A DNA stretch of 11,689 nucleotides, taken from positions 1 to 11,689 of the forward strand of contig JAUXXN010000142.1 in NCBI GenBank assembly GCA_030684755.1, written 5' to 3'. The position numbers and the translations under genes were made by a program. Below are positions 1-6,024 of this stretch, piece by piece. Positions within the stretch are counted from its first letter, which is position 1, and each line of letters opens with the position of its first letter. The notes under the pieces were generated by a model, which had not been told where the DNA came from, made no database searches, and saw nothing but the letters and a program-made list of their open reading frames with translations. The stretch is from Hydrogenophaga sp. (GTDB lineage Bacteria > Pseudomonadota > Gammaproteobacteria > Burkholderiales > Burkholderiaceae_C).

Positions 1-235
1 GGGCCGCCACCAGTTCCTCAATCAGCTGGCCCCCGTGGCCGTCGGGCAGCCCCCAGTCCACCAGCGCCAAACCATAGGCGTGAGCCGCCATGCATTGCCG
101 GGCACTCGCCACCGAATCCGCGCAGTCCACGGTGCGCACACTGGACAAGGCGCGTGGCAGCAACTCGGCCAGCCATTGCCGAGGCTCATCAAGGTCTTCA
201 ACGATCAAAGCACGCTCAAACAGGGTGTTCCTCAT
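1..235 (-). CDS. Response regulator, receiver domain (3' part beyond window)
   Basis: The minus-strand frame opens at the ATG complementary to 233-235 and runs off the left edge after 78 codons. The protein begins MRNTLFERALIVEDLDEPRQ, a receiver-domain first strand with its acidic pair (E13, D14). It continues to ALVDWGLPDGHGG, in which D60 is the expected phosphoacceptor aspartate. Receiver domains are phosphorylated by a sensor kinase and control an attached output domain. The output domain lies outside the window; a LuxR/NarL-type DNA-binding domain would be common for this kind of receiver but cannot be seen. There is no clear Shine-Dalgarno sequence. TACACT stands exactly six bases before the ATG, so the transcript may be leaderless. 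The gene is divergent from the lipoprotein gene, and the shared upstream region holds repeated G6 boxes that it might bind. Confidence 0.85.
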   Translation of the reverse strand, partial: MRNTLFERALIVEDLDEPRQWLAELLPRALSSVRTVDCADSVASARQCMAAHAYGLALVDWGLPDGHGGQLIEELVAA

Positions 236-284
236 AGGCGCAGTGTAGGCCAGCGGTCTGCGCTCCAACGCACGCAGCACGCCA

Positions 285-323
285 CCCCCCTTGAACTGGG
301 GGGTACCCCTGGTTTGGGGGGTA
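285..323. promoter_or_regulatory. Repeated G6/C6 boxes between divergent genes (possible operator)
   Basis: The nonamer TGGGGGGTA occurs twice in direct orientation (297-305 and 315-323), with starts 18 bp apart. A run of six C at 285-290 faces the first copy as an inverted repeat, and TACCCC (304-309) can pair with GGGGTA (318-323). The second nonamer overlaps where a -35 element would sit for the TACAAT hexamer at 345-350. Repeats placed over a missing -35 are typical of activator sites. The adjacent divergent response regulator is the obvious candidate binder, but that is inference. Confidence 0.45.
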
Positions 324-344
324 GTCGGTCGCAGTGCCTGTTTC

Positions 345-350
345 TACAAT
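345..350 (+). promoter_or_regulatory. Putative -10 element of the lipoprotein gene
   Basis: TACAAT lies 46 bases before the lipoprotein ATG at 396. The region 17 bp upstream (TAGTCG) does not resemble a -35 element. This fits an activator-dependent promoter using the G6 boxes just upstream. A GGAG ribosome-binding site follows at 384-387. Confidence 0.45.
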
Positions 351-395
351 CGCGCTAGGCCACCATGGCCTTGTCTATTTTCTGGAGCAAATACC

Positions 396-1382
396 ATGAA
401 CACACCTGTTTTTCGTACACCTTCTCGTTGGACATGGGGCACCCTGACCCTGGCCGCCGCCCTGGTCGGCTGTGGTGGTGGCGATGATCCAAGCCCTGCG
501 GCATCACTTTCCGGCGTGGCCGCTGTGGGTGCACCCATCGCCAATGGGGCCATTACCGTCCAATGTGCTGGCGGCTCTGCACTGAACACCACCACCAGCA
601 CCACCGGTGCCTGGCAAGTGTCTTTTGCCGGGCAAACGTTGCCCTGCGCTGTCCAGGTGCGCGGCGGCACCATCAGCGGCAGCGCCAATGCCGTGCCCTA
701 CCATTCCATTGCCGTGTCGTTGGGTACCGTCAACGTCACGCCACTGACCGACCTGATCGTCGCCCAACTGGCAGGCGCCAACCCGCAAACCTGGTTTGGC
801 TCGCCCGTGTTCACCAACGTCAATGCCGGCGCTGTTCAAACCGCCTTGGGTAACGTGGCCTCTGGGCTGGGCATCGCCAGTACGCTGGGAACTGTGAACC
901 CCATCACCGCTAGGTTCAAAGCAGAGCCCGACGACTCCATGGACAAGCTGCTTGAAGCTCTAAGCAAAGCGCAGGTCAACACCTCAACAACTTATGCCAT
1001 GCTGCTGAATGCTGCGCTGAAAGGGGCTTTCACTGAATTCCCCGGCTTTGGGGCGGCCTTCACTGCTGCGCACCACGCGCTTAACGCTACACCCAGCCCA
1101 AGCCCAAGCCCAAGCCCAAGCCCAACTGGATCGCTCACCATCGAAGTAACGGCCAGCGGAATAGCCGCACCTGCGGTGAGCCTAACTGGAATTCCACGCC
1201 CGGCCAACCAGAGCGAGTTCTGTAGCGACCTCTCCAACGACCGGACTTTCACAGACTTGGGTGCCGCCGGCACATTGACCATCAACAGCTGCTCTTTTGC
1301 CAACAATGTCGGACAGGTTTCAGCCACACTGAGCACATCGGGGTTTTCGATTCCATACTCGGTTCGGTACACCTACAACTGA
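396..1382 (+). CDS. Secreted lipoprotein with serine-proline linker, function unknown
   Basis: A 328-residue protein. The start at 396 is chosen because GGAG lies about 9 bases upstream and because the N-terminus then forms a lipoprotein signal: basic residues R7 and R11, a hydrophobic stretch, then the lipobox LVGC with the acylated cysteine at C26, followed by GGGDD. Residues about 35-130 (GVAAVGAPIANGAITVQC...) look like the Ig-like or carboxypeptidase-regulatory-like beta domain common in Burkholderiales cell-envelope proteins, and the NVTPLTDLIVAQ segment follows. Residues 234-243 are five Ser-Pro pairs encoded by a perfect hexamer repeat. They link the main body to an ~80-residue C-terminal domain with two cysteines (EFCSD and NSCSF). 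The protein is probably anchored to the outer membrane. I do not recognise a specific function. The gene is monocistronic and closed by a strong terminator 41 bases downstream. Confidence 0.85.
   Translation: MNTPVFRTPSRWTWGTLTLAAALVGCGGGDDPSPAASLSGVAAVGAPIANGAITVQCAGGSALNTTTSTTGAWQVSFAGQTLPCAVQVRGGTISGSANAVPYHSIAVSLGTVNVTPLTDLIVAQLAGANPQTWFGSPVFTNVNAGAVQTALGNVASGLGIASTLGTVNPITARFKAEPDDSMDKLLEALSKAQVNTSTTYAMLLNAALKGAFTEFPGFGAAFTAAHHALNATPSPSPSPSPSPTGSLTIEVTASGIAAPAVSLTGIPRPANQSEFCSDLSNDRTFTDLGAAGTLTINSCSFANNVGQVSATLSTSGFSIPYSVRYTYN
1095..1124 (+). repeat. Five tandem AGCCCA hexamers in the lipoprotein gene
   Basis: Five perfect in-frame copies of AGCCCA encode Ser-Pro five times in the interdomain linker. 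Slippage here would change linker length by two residues per copy without breaking the frame. Confidence 0.9.
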
Positions 1383-1422
1383 ACAGGAGGCCGTATTTGG
1401 CCGCAACAACCAGAAAATTTTT

Positions 1423-1445
1423 GGCCTCCCTCGGGAGGCCTTTTT
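1423..1445 (+). terminator. Rho-independent terminator of the lipoprotein gene; target of the adjacent intron
   Basis: GGCCTCCC (1423-1430) and GGGAGGCC (1433-1440) form a perfect inverted repeat, followed by TTTTT (1441-1445). This is a classic intrinsic terminator 41 bases after the lipoprotein stop codon. The group II intron begins three bases after the T run, the kind of site that group IIC introns select. Confidence 0.92.
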
Positions 1446-1859
1446 CATGTGCGCCCAGCATGGGCACACTCCTGCGGGTTGCCAAGTCCCGCAGCAAGTT
1501 GACCAAGACGAGCGAAGCGAAGCGCAACTGCACGAGGGCGACCGGGTGTGGGGGAAGCGTGGAGCGTAAATCATGAGCCGATGGACAAGAACCACATAGA
1601 AGGCGTTGCCGATCAGGGCGAGCGGGCCATAAACCGCAAAGCTCTTTTGGTCAAAGATCAGGCGGCGTAAATGAGGCGGCAAGTGTGATGAAGGAGTGCG
1701 TTCTTACCTGGGGAGATCTTGCCTTGCGCCTGAAAACGAAGTTTCTGCGAAGCAAAAGGGCGACGGTTTTGCCGGAGCGAGAAGTCAGCAAAGACCGTAG
1801 TAGCAGGAGCCGGGGCCGATGAGGCCACAAGGCAAGAGTGAAGGGCTGAACGAGAGTGA

Positions 1860-2120
1860 GTGAACGAGGACAAGGGGAGGCACAAGGCCATGCGTCAGAT
1901 GCCGGATTCATCCGGGCGGGTGAGCGTAGCGCACGGTGAAGCTGTGCGTGATCTCACCAGCGACGAAGCCTGCGGCCCGCTCCTTGAGCACCCGGGCACA
2001 GGGTCGGCAAAGCAGATGGCGGGCACCGGTGGCCTGCTGGAGGCGGCGCTGACGAGACAGATGGTCCTGACCTCAAACTCTCGAACCGCCCGGTGCGGAC
2101 CCGCATGCCGGGTGGTGTGA
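1860..2120 (+). pseudogene. ltrA: Truncated group II intron reverse transcriptase/maturase (N-terminal remnant)
   Basis: A frame starting at GTG 1860 encodes 86 residues. Roughly the first 68 (RQMPDSSGRVSVAHGEA... to GGLLEAALTRQM) resemble the N-terminal segment that leads into the RT-0 region of intron-encoded reverse transcriptases. At about 2060-2070 the reading frame jumps into sequence normally found between the end of the protein gene and domain V (TCCTGACCTCAAACT), and it ends by reading through domain V to TGA at 2118-2120. The catalytic fingers/palm (including the YxDD box), the maturase domain X and any DNA-binding part are missing. The lost segment should be around 1.1-1.3 kb if the parent had a typical size; that is an estimate. 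A single internal deletion explains this better than gradual decay, because both flanks look intact. Confidence 0.7.
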
Positions 2121-2158
2121 CAGGGGTGCAGCCGATAATGGCTGCCCCCTATGCCGAT
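2085..2158 (+). ncRNA. Group II intron domains V and VI (catalytic core and branch-point helix)
   Basis: Domain V is 2085-2116 (32 nt). It folds into a 9-bp lower helix (ACCGCCCGG with CCGGGTGGT), a 2-nt bulge (T2106, G2107), a 4-bp upper helix and a 4-nt loop. The catalytic triad is CGC (2087-2089), with its G in a G-U wobble. Domain VI follows: GGGG (2123-2126) pairs with CCCC (2146-2149), and GCAGCC (2128-2133) with GGCTGC (2140-2145), closed by a 6-nt loop. A2151 lies 7 nt before the 3' end, the usual branch-point distance. All hallmark features are intact, so the ribozyme core shows no decay. Confidence 0.88.
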
Positions 2159-2380
2159 TTCAGCGTGTCTACCGACAGGCGTTGCAGGTTACCAAGCCGC
2201 CCGTTTGATAGGCGCAGTGCTGGACTCCTGGGCCGCGCATTCAGAGTGCAGAGAGTTTTTGGGCTGTGTCCGAGCGAAGACTCAAAACGTGCCCGTGCAA
2301 GATGTTCAGTACAGCTATGGCTGTATGCAACGCCGACCGGGTGCGTTTTGGGGTGGTGAGCGGGCATGAACGGAAGTCGT
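2159..2380. other. Intergenic stretch between intron and parB; no gene seen
   Basis: These 222 bases follow the intron's 3' boundary and separate it from the convergent end of parB. No convincing coding frame was found. Two short hairpins are present: TACAGC/GCTGTA (2310-2315 with 2320-2325), and TGAACG/CGTTCA (2367-2372 with 2378-2383), the latter overlapping the parB stop codon. Neither is followed by a T run on the minus strand, so neither is called a terminator for the parB transcript. Confidence 0.5.
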
Positions 2381-3304
2381 TCAGCCGCGCAACTTGTCGA
2401 TCAAGCCGTTGAGCTCTTCCAGCGAGCCAAACTGGATGGCGATTTCGCCCATGTCTTCCAGTCGGCCATGGCGTTTGACGCGTTTTTTCACACGAACCTC
2501 CACGTCCGCCGTGAGCAGGTCGGCCAGCTCTTCTTCCACCCGTTTGACATCGCGCGACTTCTCTTTTCTTGGTTTTTGGGGTGCCAGCGAAAATTCGGCG
2601 CCGAGTTTCTTCACCAGGCTCTCGGCCTCGCGCACCGACATTTTTTTGGCAGCAATCTGGTTGCCCGCCGTGATCTGGGTGGCTTTGTCCAGTGCCAGCA
2701 AGGCGCGCGCGTGGCCCATGTCCAGATCGCCCGCCATCAGCATGGTTTGCACCGGGTCGGCCAGTTGCAGCAGGCGCAGCAGGTTGCTGGCGGCGCTGCG
2801 TGAGCGGCCCACGGCCTGCGCGGCCTGTTCGTGGGTGTGTCCAAATTCTTTCACCAAGCGCTGCAAGCCCTGGGCTTCTTCCAGCGGGTTCAGGTCTACG
2901 CGCTGGATGTTCTCGATCCGCGCCATGACGGCGGCGGACTCGTCGGGCACGTCGCGCACCAACACCGGCACGCTGTCCAGCCCGGCCAGCCTCGACGCCC
3001 TGAAACGGCGCTCGCCCGCGATGATCTCGTACTTGCCAGCATTGGGGCCGTCGGCCAGCTTGCGCACCAGAATGGGCTGCATGATGCCCTGCGACTGGAT
3101 ACTCTCGGCCAGTTCGTACAACGCGCCCTCGTCCATGCGGGTGCGCGGCTGGTAGACGCCGGGCACCAGCTCGGTCAGCGCCAGCGTGGTGGGGGTTTGG
3201 TTGCGCTCGGTTTCCTGCGCCTCGGGCGAAGCGGCTTCGGCCACTTTGGGCCCCAGCAGGGCTTCGAGTCCACGGCCAAGGCCTTTGGGTTTTTTGGTGA
3301 CCAT
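2381..3304 (-). CDS. parB: Chromosome partitioning protein ParB (CTP-dependent DNA clamp)
   Basis: A 307-residue ParB/Spo0J protein. It loads at parS palindromes and, using CTP, closes into a clamp that slides along flanking DNA; ParA then moves the complex. The N-terminus KKPKGLGRGLEALLG is the family's ParA-interacting segment. Residues about 41-135 form the ParB/Srx-like domain with the CTP-binding motif GERRFRA (98-104) and ENIQR (131-135). A helix-turn-helix that reads parS follows at about 155-180 (THEQAAQAVGRSRSAASNLLRLL). A charged linker precedes the C-terminal dimerisation domain (about 255-307). Length is normal for a chromosomal ParB. The gene lies 10 bases after the hydrolase gene with only a weak AAGAAAG upstream, so it is probably cotranscribed with hydrolase and parA. 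Five parS-like sites lie upstream within 5 kb. Confidence 0.97.
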   Translation of the reverse strand: MVTKKPKGLGRGLEALLGPKVAEAASPEAQETERNQTPTTLALTELVPGVYQPRTRMDEGALYELAESIQSQGIMQPILVRKLADGPNAGKYEIIAGERRFRASRLAGLDSVPVLVRDVPDESAAVMARIENIQRVDLNPLEEAQGLQRLVKEFGHTHEQAAQAVGRSRSAASNLLRLLQLADPVQTMLMAGDLDMGHARALLALDKATQITAGNQIAAKKMSVREAESLVKKLGAEFSLAPQKPRKEKSRDVKRVEEELADLLTADVEVRVKKRVKRHGRLEDMGEIAIQFGSLEELNGLIDKLRG

Positions 3305-3314
3305 GGTGTCTTTC

Positions 3315-3854
3315 TTATAGGTTGATCAGTTCAAGCAGCCAGGCGTGTCCCTCAGGCCAGTCACCCAGACCCGACTCGGCATTGATGTGGCCGCACTCGC
3401 CCAGGTCGATAAAGCGCGAACCCCAGTCGCTGGCCAAGCCTTGTGCGCGCTCAAAGCTGCAATAGGGGTCGTTTCGGCTGCCCACCAGCACGCTGGGAAA
3501 CGGCAGGCGCTGTCGCACGATGGGCGACCAACTGGGCAGCACCGGGCGCAGGGCTTCACGCTCGGCGTCTCCCGGCGCCACCAGCAGCGCGCCCTGCACA
3601 CGTGCCGTGCTGCGCGACACCTGCGCCCACGCGGCGGTGAGAATGCAGCCCAGGCTGTGCGCCACCAGCACCACCGGCCCTTCGGTGCCCAGAATCACGT
3701 CTTCCAAATGCGCAATCCAGTCGCCTCGGCGCGGCTGCATCCAGTCGTGCTGGTCCACGCGGCGGTAACCGTGCAGGGCCTCCCAGCGGCTTTGCCAGTG
3801 GTCTGGCCCGCTGTTTTGCCAGCCGGGCAAGATGAGCGTGTTGTCAGGCTTCAT
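3315..3854 (-). CDS. RBBP9/YdeN-type alpha/beta serine hydrolase
   Basis: A 179-residue protein of the small alpha/beta-hydrolase family that includes human RBBP9 and Bacillus YdeN (Pfam Ser_hydrolase). It begins with the family signature ILPGWQNSGPDHWQSRWE (residues 8-25). The catalytic triad is visible: nucleophile S67 in VAHSLG, D129 in SRNDPY and H156 in GHIN. The natural substrate is unknown for most members. It is cytoplasmic, with no signal peptide. It sits between parA and parB, an intrusion into a normally adjacent pair; the 10-base gap to parB suggests one transcript. A perfect parS site lies five bases before its ATG, where a ribosome-binding site would be expected, and no good Shine-Dalgarno is seen. 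A role in chromosome segregation is possible but unsupported by sequence. Confidence 0.92.
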   Translation of the reverse strand: MKPDNTLILPGWQNSGPDHWQSRWEALHGYRRVDQHDWMQPRRGDWIAHLEDVILGTEGPVVLVAHSLGCILTAAWAQVSRSTARVQGALLVAPGDAEREALRPVLPSWSPIVRQRLPFPSVLVGSRNDPYCSFERAQGLASDWGSRFIDLGECGHINAESGLGDWPEGHAWLLELINL

Positions 3855-3859
3855 GCGTG

Positions 3860-3875
3860 TGTTTCACGTGAAACA
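3860..3875. promoter_or_regulatory. parS site 1 (perfect)
   Basis: TGTTTCACGTGAAACA, an exact match to the 16-bp chromosomal parS consensus, lies in the 26-base gap between the parA stop and the hydrolase ATG. It is the expected loading site for ParB. Confidence 0.95.
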
Positions 3876-3880
3876 AGGGT

Positions 3881-4651
3881 TCAGGCGTTGCCGCTGCGGT
3901 TAACGATTTCTTGGGCAAAGGCCACAAAAGCCTGGCTGCCTTTGGCCGACGGATCGAACACCACACCGGGCAGGCCGTAGCTGGGTGCTTCGGCCAAGCG
4001 CACGTTGCGCGGAATCACGCTGTCGAACACCTTGTCGCCAAAATGGGCTTTGAGCTGGTCGCTCACCTGCGACTGCAAGGTAATGCGCGGATCGAACATG
4101 ACGCGCAGCAGACCAATGATTTGCAGGTCTTTGTTGAGGTTGGCGTGCACCTGCTTGATGGTGTTGACCAGATCGGTCAAACCTTCCAAAGCGAAATACT
4201 CGCACTGCATGGGCACGATGACGCCATTCGCGGAACACAGGCCGTTGAGCGTGAGCATGCTCAAGGACGGTGGGCAATCGATGAGCACGAAGTCGTAGCT
4301 GGTCGCCACCGCAGCCAGCGCAGTCTTGAGCCGCTGGTCGCGCCGCTCCAAGCCCACCAGCTCCACCTCGGCCCCTGCCAGTTCGCGGTTAGAGCCCAGC
4401 ACGTCGTAACCGCATTTTTCGGCGCGGATGGCGGCCTGTGCCACCGACGCCGATTCAAGCAACACGTCGTACACCGACAAGGCCAAGCTGCGCTTGTCCA
4501 CGCCCGAGCCCATGGTGGCGTTGCCCTGCGGGTCCAGGTCTACCATCAGCACACGTTGCCCCAGCTGGGCCAAACCCGCCGCCAGGTTGACGGTGGTGGT
4601 GGTTTTGCCGACGCCACCCTTTTGGTTGGCAACGCAGAAAATTTTGGCCAT
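3881..4651 (-). CDS. parA: Chromosome partitioning ATPase ParA (Soj)
   Basis: A 256-residue Walker-type ATPase. ATP-bound ParA dimers coat the nucleoid, and ParB-parS complexes trigger hydrolysis, pulling sister origins apart. The deviant Walker A motif KGGVGKTTTT is at residues 11-20, with signature lysine K11 and P-loop lysine K16. The A' motif DLDPQGN (38-44) and the Walker B strand FVLIDCPPS are also clear. Length is typical of chromosomal Soj-type ParA, which lacks the N-terminal DNA-binding extension of plasmid P1-type ParA. The gene begins 21 bases after the LysE-family gene and lies upstream of the hydrolase and parB. The region before the ATG has no strong Shine-Dalgarno. Confidence 0.98.
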   Translation of the reverse strand: MAKIFCVANQKGGVGKTTTTVNLAAGLAQLGQRVLMVDLDPQGNATMGSGVDKRSLALSVYDVLLESASVAQAAIRAEKCGYDVLGSNRELAGAEVELVGLERRDQRLKTALAAVATSYDFVLIDCPPSLSMLTLNGLCSANGVIVPMQCEYFALEGLTDLVNTIKQVHANLNKDLQIIGLLRVMFDPRITLQSQVSDQLKAHFGDKVFDSVIPRNVRLAEAPSYGLPGVVFDPSAKGSQAFVAFAQEIVNRSGNA

Positions 4652-4672
4652 GGAAGATACCGGAGAATGAAA

Positions 4673-5287
4673 TTACTTGGAGATGGCCAGCTTGATGCCG
4701 AAGCCAATCAGAAACACGCCCGCGAGCTTTTCGAGCGCGCGCGCAATGACAGGGTTGGCACGCATGCGCTCGGCCAGAAAGTGGGTCAGCAGCACAGCCG
4801 CCAGACCGTAGAAAAAGGTCAGCACAGCCACCGTGGCGGCCATGGCACCGAAGGTGAGCAGGCCTTGGTGTTTGGCAGGGTCCACGAACAGCGGGAAGAA
4901 AGCCATGTAAAACACGATGGCCTTGGGGTTTAGCAGGGTGATGGTGCACGCTTGCTGAAAATACTGGCGCGGTCGGATGTTCAGCACCGGCTTGTCGCCG
5001 GGCTTGGCGCTCAGCATTTTCCAGCCCAGCCAGGCCAAGTAAGCGGCGCCCAGCCACTGCACCGCGCTGAATGCGGCCGGATACGCCACCAACAAAGCCG
5101 CCACGCCGGCCACCGCCATCCACATCAGCACCTGGTCGCCCGCTATCACACCAAACGTAGCCGCCAGCCCGCCACGGATACCGCCCTTGCTGGTGGAGGT
5201 GATCAACGCCAGATTGCCCGGGCCGGGAATGGCGAGAAACAGGATGATGGCAGCGACGAATGCGCCGTAATCAGCAATGCCAAACAT
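4673..5287 (-). CDS. LysE/RhtB-family amino-acid exporter
   Basis: A 204-residue inner-membrane protein. LysE/RhtB exporters expel amino acids such as lysine, homoserine or threonine. The family signature PGPGNLALITSTSKGG is at residues 21-36, the conserved LLNPKAIVFYMAFFP at 118-132, and five to six hydrophobic helices can be traced. The substrate cannot be told from sequence. It lies between rsmG and parA, an insertion into the classic mnmG-rsmG-parAB order. The start at 5287 is the first residue of the membrane domain and fits family length. Its probable Shine-Dalgarno AGGGG is buried in a hairpin (5293-5310), so translation may be damped or conditional. Confidence 0.93.
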   Translation of the reverse strand: MFGIADYGAFVAAIILFLAIPGPGNLALITSTSKGGIRGGLAATFGVIAGDQVLMWMAVAGVAALLVAYPAAFSAVQWLGAAYLAWLGWKMLSAKPGDKPVLNIRPRQYFQQACTITLLNPKAIVFYMAFFPLFVDPAKHQGLLTFGAMAATVAVLTFFYGLAAVLLTHFLAERMRANPVIARALEKLAGVFLIGFGIKLAISK

Positions 5288-5292
5288 GGAAA

Positions 5293-5310
5293 ACCCCTAA
5301 ATAGAGGGGT
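5293..5310 (-). promoter_or_regulatory. Hairpin covering the LysE-gene ribosome-binding site
   Basis: On the minus strand ACCCCT pairs with AGGGGT across a 6-nt loop, and TTTTCC then leads to the ATG. The 3' arm contains the only plausible Shine-Dalgarno. The hairpin plus a short T run could act as a weak terminator or attenuator between rsmG and the exporter gene, or it could hide the ribosome site. The short stem makes either role tentative. Confidence 0.4.
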
Positions 5311-5364
5311 GAGTTTACGTGAGGCCGGTTGCGTTGTTGCACGGCACGCCGAAGTGCCAACGGT

Positions 5365-6024
5365 TCAAGTTGCGTGTTCGCGCAACCAAACAATGCAGCG
5401 CTCCGCCTCAAGCCCCGGTACCTGCAAAGGTTCCACGTGAAACACATCAGCCCAGGGGGCGGCATTTTGCAAGGCCAACAGCTCTTCGGTGGGGTGCTTG
5501 CCCTTCATGGCCATCCACACCGCGCCAGGTTTTAGGGCGGGGCGTGACCAGCTCACAAAGTCCAACAACGAGGCAAAGGCGCGGGAGCAGATCACATCAG
5601 AACCACCGCCCTCTTCCGCCTTCAGGCTTTCTACACGCGCATGCACGCCACGCAGGTTGGGCAGCTTCAAGGTGGCCGCAGCCTGCTGAATGAAGGCGGC
5701 TTTTTTGCCCACCGTGTCCACGCAACTCACCTGGATCTGCGGGCAGGTGATGGCAATGACCACACCGGGCAGGCCGCCGCCCGAGCCCACGTCCAGCAGC
5801 CGAATGGGCTGCCCGCCCGTCTGACGCAGCAGCGGCGGTATGGCCGACAGGCTGTCCAGCAGGTGGTGCGTCATCATCTCGGCGGGGTCGCGCACAGCGG
5901 TGAGGTTGTAGACCTTGTTCCACTTTTGCAGAAGTGCCAAGTAGTCCAGCAGCAGCGCCACCTGCGCTTCACTGAGCGACAAGCCCAGTGCCTGCAAACC
6001 AGAGAGCAACACCGTGCGGCTCAT
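5365..6024 (-). CDS. rsmG: 16S rRNA (guanine527-N7)-methyltransferase RsmG
   Basis: A 219-residue SAM-dependent methyltransferase (formerly GidB) that makes m7G at position 527 of 16S rRNA; loss of it in other bacteria gives low-level streptomycin resistance. The hallmark [14 protein letters not shown]...[10 protein letters not shown] lies at residues 31-59. The SAM-binding glycine loop [12 protein letters not shown] is at 76-87, and [11 protein letters not shown], a conserved late motif, is also present. Its ATG overlaps the mnmG stop codon in ATGA (6021-6024), so the two genes are translationally coupled. A near-perfect parS site (5429-5444) is embedded near the 3' end, where it encodes VFHVEP. 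Confidence 0.98.
   Translation of the reverse strand: MSRTVLLSGLQALGLSLSEAQVALLLDYLALLQKWNKVYNLTAVRDPAEMMTHHLLDSLSAIPPLLRQTGGQPIRLLDVGSGGGLPGVVIAITCPQIQVSCVDTVGKKAAFIQQAAATLKLPNLRGVHARVESLKAEEGGGSDVICSRAFASLLDFVSWSRPALKPGAVWMAMKGKHPTEELLALQNAAPWADVFHVEPLQVPGLEAERCIVWLREHAT
5429..5444. promoter_or_regulatory. parS-like site 2 (near-perfect, inside rsmG)
   Basis: GGTTCCACGTGAAACA differs from TGTTTCACGTGAAACA at the first base and at the variable fifth base. The central CACGTG and the full right arm are kept. It encodes FHVE in rsmG. Confidence 0.75.

Larger units (their letters stand above)
1449..2158 (+). mobile_element. Group II intron, bacterial class C type, with internally deleted reverse transcriptase
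   Basis: The element starts with GTGCG at 1449, matching the GUGYG 5' consensus, and continues GCGCCCAGCATGGGCA, as I recall for introns of this group. A perfect 7-bp stem (1472-1478 with 1488-1494) fits domain I. The 3' part has a complete domain V and domain VI and ends in CCGAT at 2158. Its position right after a terminator hairpin is the known insertion preference of class C introns. The candidate IBS1, TTTCAT (1443-1448), can pair with ATGAAG at 1688-1693 (one G-U), a possible EBS1. Full-length members are usually about 1.8-2 kb with a ~400-residue protein in domain IV. This copy is only 710 nt and keeps just the beginning of that protein, so it cannot make its own maturase. The ribozyme may still be folded and could be served by a relative in trans. 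The class assignment is from motif recall, not from a model search. Confidence 0.85.

Noticed and set aside
1320..1911. Minus-strand frames of 77-120 codons across the intron
   Set aside because: They lie antisense to the intron RNA, overlap each other in different frames, and their translations look like no protein family. The plus-strand ribozyme explains the sequence better.
1449..2158. The 1449-2158 stretch as an insertion sequence
   Set aside because: No terminal inverted repeats, target duplication or transposase were seen. The ends and the domain V/VI fold identify a group II intron instead.
2310..2383. Hairpins at 2310-2325 and 2367-2383 as terminators of the parB transcript
   Set aside because: Both stems are only 6 bp and neither is followed by a T run on the minus strand.
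3911..4933. 340-codon plus-strand frame opposite parA and the LysE-type gene
   Set aside because: It is a complementary-strand shadow of two clearly recognised genes in GC-rich DNA. Its composition (rich in His, Gln, Arg, Gly) is typical of such shadows.
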